NCBI RefSeq assembly: GCF_003261575.2 | Contig: NZ_CP036175.1 | Span: 1,240,001-1,304,000, forward strand | Reading direction: 5' to 3' | DNA from: Klebsiella huaxiensis | GTDB lineage: Bacteria; Pseudomonadota; Gammaproteobacteria; Enterobacterales; Enterobacteriaceae | Length of the DNA stretch: 64,000 bases | Part shown: piece after piece, positions 49,527-58,260 of the stretch | Layout: each line of letters opens with the position of its first letter | Numbering within the stretch: position 1 is the first letter of the stretch | Translations under genes and position numbers: made by a program | The notes under the pieces: generated by a model | Told to the model about the DNA's origin: nothing | The model's database searches: none | What the model saw: the letters and a program-made list of their open reading frames with translations, nothing else

Positions 49527-50306
49527 ACTAAAAAATCCCTCCCTCACCCCTGAGGTTATATAGAGAACCCTGTTACGGGACATTGATTAATATGAATTCC
49601 TTTTCTTTCCTGAATTAAAGCATTGTGAAAAATTCATTTACAATCGTTTAAAACTATCGAAAGACAATATTAAATAGAACATAGCTATCAAAAGTAACGC
49701 ATCGATCGTCGCATACTATTGCTGATATTTTTAATTAATTCATGTGATTAACTATCTGTTACAGGAGGTAAGAATTTTCTCATCGGCAGTAATGTAAGGA
49801 AAAACATAAGAAAAATGACAATAAAGGAAGAACAGGGCAAAAAATTTACCATGATAACAGGATGAAAAAACTGTAAAGACAAATCAAGCTAGTTTATTGC
49901 TTCATTAATTACAGGTTATGCAGTGAAATATTGCTCGGAAAAAGCGAGTGATGCAGAATGTATATCTCTCCCTGTTTCACCAGCGTCATGTTTCTGACGA
50001 ATTAACCTTATCAGGAATGAAATTATACCAGGACGATTCGTTTTTTTATTAGGAATATTATTTGCAAACTTCACATTGCATTTACAATAAAACGTGGGGA
50101 GAACGTCATGATATTTTATTAAATTATGACGCCGATCATGTTTTTTGTTTGTCGGTAAATGAGAAAAAAAGAAACCCACATAAACATAGTTGTGAACATA
50201 AATACTGGTGAATATATTGCGTCTTCAGACGAAGATGAAAGATCGTTCCGGTAGGGGGAGAACGATCTTTGCGACATATCAGGTCTGGCTGAAACCTGTC
50301 ACTCGC
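49527..50306. other. 780-bp AT-rich region between fimbrial operon 2 and the heme operon
   Basis: No believable gene. The left part must hold the promoter of the regulator gene 49526 (minus strand). The region is strongly AT-rich up to about 50200. The only clear structure is the hairpin at 50238-50270. Confidence 0.55.
50238..50270 (-). terminator. Hairpin after hmuV
   Basis: AAAGATCGTTC (50238-50248) and GAACGATCTTT (50260-50270) pair perfectly over an 11-base loop, 37 bases after the hmuV stop. The trailing T's are few. Likely end of the heme operon transcript. Confidence 0.75.
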
Positions 50307-51086
50307 TCACGGCACCAAATACACCTGCGGGGCGGCGGTATCCGGGTGCTCGCCCATTCTTACCTCCGCGCCATACCAGCGGCTAATAATTGGCTGCTGA
50401 ACCACCTCCTGCGGCGTGCCCTGCGCCACCAGCTTCCCCTGATGCAACAGCAGAATGCGATCGGCCCACAGCGCTGCGAGGTTCAGGTCATGCAGCACCA
50501 TGCAGACGTGCAGCTGGCTGCTGCGGGTCAGGCGCTTGAGCAGGCGCAGAAGGTGCTGCTGGTAATAGAGATCCAGCGCCGACGTAGGCTCATCGAGAAA
50601 CAGCCAGCCCTCAGGCGCGCCATCGCGCCATAGCTGAGCCAGACAGCGAGCCAATTGAACCCGCTGCTGTTCGCCGCCGGAGAGGGAAGGGTAGCGCCTC
50701 CCGGCCAGATGATCGCAGCCGGTTTCCTCCATCACCTGACGGATCATCTCCGCGTTTGGCGTGCTGCCCCACGGCGAACGGCCCATGGCGATCACCGTTT
50801 CAATCGGCCAATCGGCATGAAGCTGGGTGCGCTGCAGCATTACCGCCCGGCGGCGGGAGAGTGCGTCTGCCGACCAGGCTTCCAACGGGCGGCCTTCCAC
50901 CAACCGTTCACCGCTGTCCGGCGTTAAAAAACCGGTTAACAGGCGCAGCAGGGTCGATTTACCCGCGCCGTTGGGGCCAATCAGCGCCGTCATCTCACCG
51001 CCGCGCAGCTGGAGAGAGACATCATTAATAATCTGGCGCTTACCCATGCGCAGCGAAAGCGAACGCGCGCTATAACGGTTATCCAT
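50307..51086 (-). CDS. hmuV: Hemin ABC transporter ATP-binding protein
   Basis: A 259-residue ATPase that powers heme uptake through HmuU. Walker A GPNGAGKSTLLRLLTG, signature YPSLSGGEQQRVQLARCLA, Walker B GWLFLDEPTSALDLYYQ and the switch histidine in LHDLNLAAL are in place. ATG 51086 overlaps the hmuU end by eight bases. It is the last gene of hmuRSTUV. Confidence 0.95.
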   Translation of the reverse strand: MDNRYSARSLSLRMGKRQIINDVSLQLRGGEMTALIGPNGAGKSTLLRLLTGFLTPDSGERLVEGRPLEAWSADALSRRRAVMLQRTQLHADWPIETVIAMGRSPWGSTPNAEMIRQVMEETGCDHLAGRRYPSLSGGEQQRVQLARCLAQLWRDGAPEGWLFLDEPTSALDLYYQQHLLRLLKRLTRSSQLHVCMVLHDLNLAALWADRILLLHQGKLVAQGTPQEVVQQPIISRWYGAEVRMGEHPDTAAPQVYLVP

Positions 51087-52074
51087 GCGTTTCTCTCTCC
51101 CGACGGAAAATCAGCCACAGGAACCACGGCGCGCCGAGCACGCTGGTCAACAGACCAACCGGCATCTCGGCGGGCGCGGCGACGGTGCGCGCCAGCGTAT
51201 CAGCCAGCAGCAGCAAAATCGCGCCACACAGCAGTGAACCGGGGATCAGGCCGCGATGGTCCGGCCCCAGCCACATCCGCATCAGATGCGGTACCACCAG
51301 GCCAATAAAGCCAATAATACCGCTGATGGCCACCGCCGACGCCACCAGTAGGGCGCTGCACAGCAGCAATAGCCGCTGTAGGGCGCGAACGTTAACGCCG
51401 AGGTAATGCGCCTCTTCATCACCCAATTGCAGCAGATTAAGGCGTGAAGCCATCGCCCATATCAAGATAGACGCCGGGATTATCAGCGTGGCCGCCACCA
51501 GCAGAGTGGACCACTCCGCCTGGCCGAGGCTGCCCATGCCCCACAGGGAAAGCTGGCGCAATTGGGCATCGTTGCTTATCCACGCCAGCACCCCGACCAG
51601 CGCGCTGCAAAGGGCGTTAATCGCGATGCCGACCAGCAGCAGGCGCGAGAGCGAAGCGTCTCCCGCCCGGCTGAGGATAAAAATCACCACCATCACCGCC
51701 ATGCTGCCGATAAACGCCGCCAACATCGGAGCATACAGCGCCACAAGAACCGGTACCGACAGGGGCAGCACCAGCCAGCAGGCTACCGCCAGCGCCGCAC
51801 CGCTGCTGATACCTAAAAGCCCCGGGTCGGCAAGCGGATTGCGGAACAACCCCTGCATCACGCAGCCGGAGAGCGCCAGCGCGCTACCGACCAGCAGCGC
51901 CAGCAGCACTCGCGGCAGACGAATGGTCAGCCAGATGTTTCTCAGGATCTCATCGCCGGAAGGCAGCAGGCTGGCCAGCGGCAGGCGCATCGCCCCAAGG
52001 GTCGTGGCCAATAGCGTGAGGATGACCAGCAGCAGCGTCATTAACCACAGATGACGAGTAAGGTGGCAACGCAT
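51079..52074 (-). CDS. hmuU: Hemin ABC transporter permease
   Basis: A 331-residue inner-membrane protein of the FecCD family, about ten membrane segments. GNPLADPGLLGISSGAALAV in outline (RNPLADPGLLGIS here) and FIGLVVPHLMRMWLGPDHR near residue 260 are the family signatures; the latter contacts HmuV. Overlaps hmuT at its start by one base. Confidence 0.95.
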   Translation of the reverse strand: MRCHLTRHLWLMTLLLVILTLLATTLGAMRLPLASLLPSGDEILRNIWLTIRLPRVLLALLVGSALALSGCVMQGLFRNPLADPGLLGISSGAALAVACWLVLPLSVPVLVALYAPMLAAFIGSMAVMVVIFILSRAGDASLSRLLLVGIAINALCSALVGVLAWISNDAQLRQLSLWGMGSLGQAEWSTLLVAATLIIPASILIWAMASRLNLLQLGDEEAHYLGVNVRALQRLLLLCSALLVASAVAISGIIGFIGLVVPHLMRMWLGPDHRGLIPGSLLCGAILLLLADTLARTVAAPAEMPVGLLTSVLGAPWFLWLIFRRERETHG

Positions 52075-52892
52075 CAGGGCAACTGCTCCGCTTTTTGCCG
52101 TAGCGCAAGCACCGCCTGCGGCGTGCGCGGGCCAAAGCCGAGCAGAGCCATATCATCAATAACCTGCACCTGCTTATTGCGCCCTGCGGGCGTCTGCGCC
52201 AGTCCTGGTAGCTTCCACAGCCCAGCTTCGCCGCCCATACCTTTCAGGCCATCGGCAGAGATCACCACCAGGTCCGGTCGGCTTGCGATAACGCCTTCCT
52301 GGGACATACTGCGATAATGGTCGAAGTCCTGCATCGCATTCTGCAATCCGGCGGCCCGGATGGCTCCATCCGCCGCCGTTTGTTTTCCGGCCACCATGGT
52401 GTTCATGCCGCCGTGGCTGAGGATAAACAGCACTCGCTTGTTAATGGGCTGCGAAGGGATTTGCGCGATCTGCTGGTGGAGCTTCTGGCGCAGGGCTTCA
52501 CCTTCGCTCTGTTTGCCGAGGGCCGCGGCAATCACGCCAATCTTTTTCTCGATTGCCGGAAAGTCGTAGCCGCCCGGAACGTTGACGACGTTAACTTTGT
52601 TCTCTTCGACCTTTTTCAGCACCAGCGAAGGCTGCGCCTGGGCGCTGGCCAGCACCAGCGTCGGGCGTAGAGAAAGTATCCCCTCAGCGTTTAGCTGCCG
52701 GATATAGCCGACGTCCGGCAGGCTCTGCGCGGCGGCAGGCCAGGTACTGGTGCTGTCTTTCGCCACCAGATGCTGCTGGGCATCAAGCGCATAAACCACT
52801 TCCGTGACGTCGCCGCCGAGAGAGACAATCCGCTCGGCGGCGGCGCTGGCAAATAGCGGAAACGCAGTGAGTAATATCAGCCAGCGTTTCAT
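52074..52892 (-). CDS. hmuT: Periplasmic hemin-binding protein
   Basis: A 272-residue binding protein of the helical-backbone type. Signal peptide ends FASAAA; the mature part opens ERIVSLGGDVTEVVYALDA, and holds the conserved tyrosine in DVGYIRQLNAEGILSLRPTLVLAS, which binds heme iron in HmuT/ShuT proteins. It brings heme from HmuR to HmuUV. Its start overlaps the hmuS stop by four bases. Confidence 0.94.
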   Translation of the reverse strand: MKRWLILLTAFPLFASAAAERIVSLGGDVTEVVYALDAQQHLVAKDSTSTWPAAAQSLPDVGYIRQLNAEGILSLRPTLVLASAQAQPSLVLKKVEENKVNVVNVPGGYDFPAIEKKIGVIAAALGKQSEGEALRQKLHQQIAQIPSQPINKRVLFILSHGGMNTMVAGKQTAADGAIRAAGLQNAMQDFDHYRSMSQEGVIASRPDLVVISADGLKGMGGEAGLWKLPGLAQTPAGRNKQVQVIDDMALLGFGPRTPQAVLALRQKAEQLP

Positions 52893-53929
52893 GCTGTCAG
52901 CCCTTCGGTGGTCAAACGGTCAACCTGCGCGCGCCACTGCTCCTGCTCCGGGTGGCCTTCGGTACGTTGACCGTACAGCTGGGCAATCTGCGTGCCGTCT
53001 TTGGCAAACAGCTCAACGCTGGTGACGTGACCGTCTGAGGTCGGTTTGCGGGTGACCCAAACTTCATCCACGCTATCTTCGCGCAGGTGCAGGGTAAAGG
53101 CGGTGTTGAAAATATTCAGCCAGCCGCGCATCGGCGCAACTTTTTCCAGCACGCCGGTGAAGATCTGCACGCAGCCGCGGTTGCCGACAAAAATCATGAT
53201 CTCGTTGCCATCCTGATGAATAGTATCCAGCAGACCCGGCAGCGCCTCTTTCTCAATACGGCAGGCGAGGTCATCGCTGACCAAACGGAACGCCTGCTGG
53301 CGCGACAGGTTATATTTTCTCAACAGGCCAAAGAACTGGTGGACATCGGTCATGGCGCGCCATTCGTTTTCCAGCGCCGTGCCGTCGGCAGAATCGGCAT
53401 ATTTCACCGGATCGGCCGGGCGAATGACCAGCGGCGTGGGGGTCTCTTGCGTATGTTCTGCGATCAGCGCATTCCAGGCCGCCATGTCCGTTTTCCCGGT
53501 GGTGTATACCTTAAGCAGAGCGTCGCCGTGCGGGTCGAAGAACTGAATGCTCTGGCGGTCGTTATCGGTCAGGCGAAAAGCGCTGGCCCATTGGCTGAGG
53601 AACAGGCGCAGGTCGAGGGCGCGTGGGTTGAGCACCAGCCCGGCGTGGCCGCTCAGATGCTGGTGGGTAAATTCGCCGACCTGCTCATGCACCGCGTATT
53701 CGTTGCGGCAGATACATTTGGTTTCGCCCACGGCCTCCAGCGCCGCCAGAATGGCGCGCGCATCGTCAATCAGACGTACGGCATCGTGGCCGAGGCGAGC
53801 TTCGGTCAGCTCGGCTTCACTAATCCCCATTTCGGCGGCGATATCGCGGGCGTATTTTGCGGCAGATTGTGCTTTCGTGGTCAGATAGCGTTGCCACAGC
53901 GGAGCATGTTGCGGTTGGGTGTTTTGCAT
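52889..53929 (-). CDS. hmuS: Cytosolic heme-handling protein HmuS/HemS
   Basis: A 346-residue protein of the HemS/ChuS family, which binds imported heme and in some members breaks it down. It has the usual two repeats; the heme-ligand histidine is about H197 in RAMTDVHQFFGLLRKY. Located between the receptor and hmuT. Whether it stores, traffics or degrades heme cannot be told. Confidence 0.93.
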   Translation of the reverse strand: MQNTQPQHAPLWQRYLTTKAQSAAKYARDIAAEMGISEAELTEARLGHDAVRLIDDARAILAALEAVGETKCICRNEYAVHEQVGEFTHQHLSGHAGLVLNPRALDLRLFLSQWASAFRLTDNDRQSIQFFDPHGDALLKVYTTGKTDMAAWNALIAEHTQETPTPLVIRPADPVKYADSADGTALENEWRAMTDVHQFFGLLRKYNLSRQQAFRLVSDDLACRIEKEALPGLLDTIHQDGNEIMIFVGNRGCVQIFTGVLEKVAPMRGWLNIFNTAFTLHLREDSVDEVWVTRKPTSDGHVTSVELFAKDGTQIAQLYGQRTEGHPEQEQWRAQVDRLTTEGLTA

Positions 53930-53957
53930 AATTCACATCCTTCTCGACGATGAGTAT

Positions 53958-53976
53958 CCCCGGCGCACGGCCGGGG
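53958..53976 (-). terminator. Hairpin between hmuR and hmuS
   Basis: CCCCGGC (53958-53964) and GCCGGGG (53970-53976) pair over a five-base loop in the 72-base gap between receptor and hmuS. No T-run, so a partial block or RNA-processing site is more likely than a full stop. Confidence 0.55.
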
Positions 53977-54001
53977 AGCAGGTTTCTTATTATTTGGCCT
54001 A

Positions 54002-56359
54002 TCAGAAATCGACGTTAACGCCTAACTGCCAGGTACGACCCGGCATGACTGACAGCGCTCTGTCGTTGGCATCCTGATTGGTTGCCGTTTCGATATTGCG
54101 GCTGCTCAGATAATCCCAGTATTTACGGTCGGTGATGTTGTACACGCCGCCGTTCACGCGCACGTTCTTCGCCACCTGCCAGTAAGCGGTCCAGTCCAGC
54201 ATGCCGTAGCCCGGAACGCGCATATATTCGCTGGTAGAATCGGTAATCGCCGAGCCGGTGTTGGTGTAGCTTTCGCGGTTGGTGGCGGTCGCGCGTTTGC
54301 CCTTAACAAAGGTGGCGGTCAGCGCGGTGCCGTACACTTTGGCCGGATCGTCCCACGCCACGCCGACGATAGCCTTCATTGGCGCGACGCTATCGAGGTC
54401 GACGTACTTGTCGCCGCTGTAGCTGGATTTCGATTTCCCTTCGCTATAGCCGTAGGCGAGGGTGGCGCTCAGGCCGTTAACCTCTTCAAACCAGGTGCCA
54501 AAATTGAATTTGGCGCTGATTTCGCCGCCGTAGATATAGGCTTTATCGCGGTTTTCCGCCTGGTAGATGGTATAGATGTTCGACGGTACGTTGGTGAACT
54601 GAGTTGGGTTATTGGCGCGGGTGTAGCGGGTATAGGCGATAAAGTTCTTGTAGCTGTTGTAGAACAGGGCGGTGCGCATGGTGATGCCTTCGGTGACTTC
54701 GCCCTTCATCCCCCACTCGAAGTTATCGCTGGTTTCGGTTTTCAGATCGGTATTACCGATCAGCGCGTACTGTGCGCGTCCGGCGTAGCTGGAGCCGAGG
54801 TTCCAGGATCCATACAGCTGGCTGGCGTTCGGGAACTGCGCCCCGCGCTGGTACTGCAGGTAAGTCATCAGGCGCGGAGCGATATCGTACTGGAAGGCCA
54901 GCGACGGCAGCGCCTGGGTATCGGAGTTCTTGCCGTACAGATTTGAGACGGCAGAACCGGTCAGTACGCTGCTGTTGTTGGCCAGGTCAGAGACGTCCTC
55001 CGGCTTAGTCGACTGATGCACTACGCGAATGCCCGGGATGACGGCAAAGTTATGGCTGTCGAGGTCAAAGTTAATCTTGTCCTGCATGAAGCCTGCAACG
55101 ATATAGCCTCGGCTGTCAGCGTCCGGCTGCATGATTTCGCTAAAGGCGCTCGGGGTTGGAGACTGGGTTAATGGCCGCTGGGTTTTGGTGGTGCTGGCGT
55201 TAAAGCCGGCGCTCAGATCGTGGCGGCCAATGGATTTCGCCAGCGCGCTCTGAATACCCCAGGTATCGGTATCGTAGTCGGAGCTTACCGTTTGCATCGC
55301 ACGGGTGATGCTGTCCGGCATATATGTCCAGTCATGGGACTCAGTATGCTGGTAGTAGACTTTGGTCGAGACGCTGTCGATATAGTCATTCATCGGCGTC
55401 CAGTCATCTTTCAGGCTCAGGCCCCAGCGGCGGGTCTGGCTGGTCTGGTTAGAGGTGCCGATAACGCTGTTACCGCTGGAGTCCCAGGCATCGTAATGGG
55501 TGTGGTTGGTTTTATGGTAGTAATCGAAGGTGCTGGTCAGCTTATGTTCGTCATTCGGCTGCCAGATCCCGGAGGCTAAAAAGGCGTCGGAGTGCCAGTT
55601 AGCCGGGTATGAATCGACGGTCCCGCTGTTATTTTCTGTTTCCTGGCCGTCGCGGCGGCTGTAGACGAAGATCCCGCGCAGGGTTTCGTCACCGCCGGCG
55701 ACGGTGACGCCGTTGTGCCAGCTGCGGTCTGCTGAGTTGTAGCCGCTGCGGTAGCCGAAGGCGCTGGTTTTGCCCGGATGCAGATAGTCATCTGCCGATT
55801 TCGGGCGGAAGGAGACATTGCCGCCGATGGAGCTGTTGGCGGTCTCGGTTGAGGTGGCTCCGGACTGAATATCGATGCTGCCGTACATGTACGGGTCAAT
55901 ATAGTCGCGGCCCATCCCGAAAGTATTGAGGCCCGCGCGGCTGGCGTAGCTGCGCCCGGTGGCGTTCGGCTGGGCGATGCCGTCGACGTCGATACCGACG
56001 CGGTTGCTCTCCATGCCGCGAATGTTGTAGCCGGTATAACCGCCCCGGTCGAAGCCGCTTTTGCCGTTGCCGGAACCGCCGCTGGCGCCGGTTGCGCTAA
56101 TCAGCGGTTCGTAGCGCATGATGGAGCCAAAGTCGTTGGCCCCTTTATCCTGCAGTTCCTGAGCGCTGATGGAATGCTCGCTGCCCGCTTTCAGCACGGG
56201 GGCTGGCGCGGTCACGGTCATCTGTTCTGAACTATCGTCGGATGATGAATCGTTGGTGGTATCAGCCGCCCCGGCGGAGGTCTGATAGATTGCTGCAAGC
56301 AAAGAAGTCACCAGCAGGCTTTTCTTAAACCATGCTGTTGATTGAGTGGAGTTATACAT
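54002..56359 (-). CDS. hmuR: TonB-dependent heme/hemoglobin receptor
   Basis: A 785-residue outer-membrane receptor from ATG 56359 (a GTG nine bases further out has no room for a ribosome site). Signal peptide ends TSAGA; then an unusual acidic Ser/Asp stretch (TNDSSSDDSSEQ) precedes the TonB box MTVTAPAP. The plug domain holds DFGSIMRYEPL and YNIRGMESNRVGIDVDG. In the barrel, QFPNASQLYG and GNTDLKTETS stand at the FRAP and NPNLKPE motifs of heme receptors, both altered. It is about 100 residues longer than Yersinia HmuR (about 676). Heme specificity comes mostly from the operon. Confidence 0.88.
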   Translation of the reverse strand: MYNSTQSTAWFKKSLLVTSLLAAIYQTSAGAADTTNDSSSDDSSEQMTVTAPAPVLKAGSEHSISAQELQDKGANDFGSIMRYEPLISATGASGGSGNGKSGFDRGGYTGYNIRGMESNRVGIDVDGIAQPNATGRSYASRAGLNTFGMGRDYIDPYMYGSIDIQSGATSTETANSSIGGNVSFRPKSADDYLHPGKTSAFGYRSGYNSADRSWHNGVTVAGGDETLRGIFVYSRRDGQETENNSGTVDSYPANWHSDAFLASGIWQPNDEHKLTSTFDYYHKTNHTHYDAWDSSGNSVIGTSNQTSQTRRWGLSLKDDWTPMNDYIDSVSTKVYYQHTESHDWTYMPDSITRAMQTVSSDYDTDTWGIQSALAKSIGRHDLSAGFNASTTKTQRPLTQSPTPSAFSEIMQPDADSRGYIVAGFMQDKINFDLDSHNFAVIPGIRVVHQSTKPEDVSDLANNSSVLTGSAVSNLYGKNSDTQALPSLAFQYDIAPRLMTYLQYQRGAQFPNASQLYGSWNLGSSYAGRAQYALIGNTDLKTETSDNFEWGMKGEVTEGITMRTALFYNSYKNFIAYTRYTRANNPTQFTNVPSNIYTIYQAENRDKAYIYGGEISAKFNFGTWFEEVNGLSATLAYGYSEGKSKSSYSGDKYVDLDSVAPMKAIVGVAWDDPAKVYGTALTATFVKGKRATATNRESYTNTGSAITDSTSEYMRVPGYGMLDWTAYWQVAKNVRVNGGVYNITDRKYWDYLSSRNIETATNQDANDRALSVMPGRTWQLGVNVDF

Positions 56360-56479
56360 AGTAGCCACGCCTTGATAATTATTAGTATCGGCTCACGCGT
56401 TACTTCCAGAGTGCAGGTGTGTCCCGTTATTCCTTTGCGGACGATCGATAATCCATATGTATATGTCGCATTTATTGAT

Positions 56480-56504
56480 TGAGAATGGTAATGATAGGTA
56501 TTAT
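56480..56504. promoter_or_regulatory. Candidate Fur boxes upstream of hmuR
   Basis: TGAGAATGGTAATGATAGGT and the overlapping AATGATAGGTATTATC resemble the 7-1-7 Fur consensus, matching about 11 of 15 positions for the first. The site is about 120 bases before the hmuR ATG. Heme uptake operons are usually Fur-repressed. Confidence 0.65.
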
Positions 56505-56587
56505 CGTTTGCAACAAAATAATCATTTATTCCTCAATTAATCTGCAAGTTGTTTACAATTCATCCTTTTACTGACAGCGAGAAACCG

Positions 56588-56872
56588 ATGAGTCACAAAG
56601 CCGCTATTACCATTACCTACTGTTCGCAGTGCAACTGGATGCTGCGCGCCAGCTGGATGGCCCAGGAACTACTGCATAGTTTCAGCACCGATATTGGCTC
56701 AGTGACCCTGGTGCCGGGAACCGGGGGGATCTTCGTGGTGACCGTTGATGATGTGCAAATTTGGGAGCGCAAGCAGGATGGTGGTTTCCCCGATGCGGCG
56801 GAGCTGAAGCGTCGGGTTCGCGACGTTTGCTTCCCGGAGAAACCGCTGGGGCACGTGGACAAGCCGGCATAA
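56588..56872 (+). CDS. SelT/SelW/SelH (Rdx) family protein
   Basis: A 94-residue protein from ATG 56588. It has the C-x-x-C redox motif in ITYCSQCNWMLRASWM and the family's GTGGIFVVTVDD and FPDAAELKRRVRD. Bacterial Rdx proteins carry Cys where animal SelW has selenocysteine. Function unsettled. It is divergent from hmuR and shares its promoter region with the Fur-like site, so iron control is possible. Confidence 0.88.
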   Translation: MSHKAAITITYCSQCNWMLRASWMAQELLHSFSTDIGSVTLVPGTGGIFVVTVDDVQIWERKQDGGFPDAAELKRRVRDVCFPEKPLGHVDKPA

Positions 56873-56949
56873 TCCTCAAGGAGTATCGGGCTGCATCGTC
56901 TCCTTTAAATGTGTATTATTAATGCATCTTTATTGGTGAGGAACAGGCA

Positions 56950-57294
56950 ATGGCGGGCAAACGTATTGCGCGGGAAAAAAAGACCATTAGCAGCATGATT
57001 ACGCTCTATCAGCGCCGCTGCCCGGATGCCCGTGAAGATGCGGAACATTATCAGGCGCTCAACGCCTATGCCGACAAGCGGCTGGAGAAGTGCGTATTTG
57101 GTGAAGAAAAGCCGGCCTGCAAGCAGTGCCCGGTGCACTGCTATCAGCCTGCCAAACGTGAAGAGATGAAGCAGATTATGCGCTGGGCGGGGCCGAGGAT
57201 GCTCTGGCGGCACCCGATTCTGACCATCCGCCATTTGATTGATGACAGGCGCCCGGTGCCGGAGTTACCGGAAAAATACCGACCCAAAAAATAG
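56950..57294 (+). CDS. ygbA: YgbA, nitrous oxide-stimulated promoter family protein
   Basis: A 114-residue basic protein with the family's helical start (RIAREKKTISSMITLYQRR), C21 in RRCPDAREDAEHY, and the cysteine set CVFGEEKPACKQCPVHCY, likely a metal site. In E. coli ygbA is next to mutS and is controlled by nitric oxide (NsrR). Here it is separated from mutS by 42 kb. Its molecular role is not well defined. Confidence 0.9.
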   Translation: MAGKRIAREKKTISSMITLYQRRCPDAREDAEHYQALNAYADKRLEKCVFGEEKPACKQCPVHCYQPAKREEMKQIMRWAGPRMLWRHPILTIRHLIDDRRPVPELPEKYRPKK

Positions 57295-57302
57295 CGACTT
57301 TT

Positions 57303-57412
57303 CCCCGGAGGCGATGCTGCGCATCTGTCCGGGCTACGTCCTGGGGTAGAGGTAGCCCGGACAGGCGCAACGCGCCGCCTCCGGGAAGAATGCCAGACAG
57401 GTAGCCCGGGTA
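57303..57412. repeat. REP/BIME-like palindromic repeat cluster
   Basis: CCCGGAGGCGATGCTGCGC...TGTCCGGGCTA and its near inverted copy TAGCCCGGACAGGCGC...GCCGCCTCCGGG face each other (57303-57386), and a third GTAGCCCGGGTAAGGCGCTA unit follows. This is the usual look of REP palindromes in enteric bacteria. It lies between convergent ygbA and sitD and can end transcription from both sides. Confidence 0.82.
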
Positions 57413-57417
57413 AGGCG

Positions 57418-58260
57418 CTAGCCGCGATCCGGGGCCGCCTGGGTTTGACTATCGCGAACCGACGTCCAGATAAACGTAATAACGAACAGGGCGGTAAATA
57501 GCACCACAATGGTTGGCGCAGGAGCGCTATCGAGATAAAACGACACCCATACGCCGCCCAGCGAACAGCAGACCGCAATTGCCACCGCCAGCAGCAGGGC
57601 GCTGACAAAACGCCGCGTCAGCAGCAGGGCTATCGCCCCCGGCGCTATCAGCAGCGAAATCGACAGAATAATCCCCACCGCTTTTAGCGTCGCCACGATG
57701 GTCAGCGCAATCATGCACAGCAGCCCATAGTGCAGCAGTCCGCAGCGCAGTCCGCTGGCCTTAGCCTGCTGCGGGTCGAAGGCGTGCAGCAGAAAATCGC
57801 GCCACTTCAGGCCGATAATTAACGCAATCGCCAGCGCAATCAGCGACGTTTGCACAATATCGCTGGTGGAAATACCCAGCATATCGCCAAACAGAATATG
57901 GTCGAGATGCACCTCCGACTGAATCGACACGTACAGCACCAGCCCTGCGCCAAACATCCCGGAAAACACAATTCCCATAATCGTATCGCGCTTGATGCGG
58001 CTGTTATCGTCGAGATAACCGGTGGCGATGGCGCAGAATAACCCGGCGATAAACGCGCCGATAGCGAACGGGATGCCGATGATATACGCCACCACCACGC
58101 CCGGAAAAACCGCGTGACTCATGGCGTCGCCCATCAGCGCCCAGCCTTTTAACACCAAAAATACCGACAACAACGCGCAGGGTACGGCGACGATAATCGC
58201 CACCAGCATGGCATTAATCATAAAAGAGAACTGGAATGGTTCGAGCAGAACGGTCAGCAT
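57418..58260 (-). CDS. sitD: Mn/Fe ABC transporter permease SitD
   Basis: A 280-residue permease of the ABC-3 (metal) family with about eight membrane segments. ATG 58260 starts LTVLLEPFQFSFMINAML after the Met; the longer frame to 58395 overlaps sitC too far to be likely. GDAMSHAVFPGVVVAYIIG is the family signature. The gene overlaps the end of sitC by seven bases. With SitC it forms the membrane channel. Confidence 0.94.
   Translation of the reverse strand: MLTVLLEPFQFSFMINAMLVAIIVAVPCALLSVFLVLKGWALMGDAMSHAVFPGVVVAYIIGIPFAIGAFIAGLFCAIATGYLDDNSRIKRDTIMGIVFSGMFGAGLVLYVSIQSEVHLDHILFGDMLGISTSDIVQTSLIALAIALIIGLKWRDFLLHAFDPQQAKASGLRCGLLHYGLLCMIALTIVATLKAVGIILSISLLIAPGAIALLLTRRFVSALLLAVAIAVCCSLGGVWVSFYLDSAPAPTIVVLFTALFVITFIWTSVRDSQTQAAPDRG

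Noticed and set aside
49916..50179. An 87-residue minus-strand frame in the AT-rich gap before the heme operon
   Set aside because: Basic, unstructured-looking sequence with no start signal; likely chance in AT-rich DNA.
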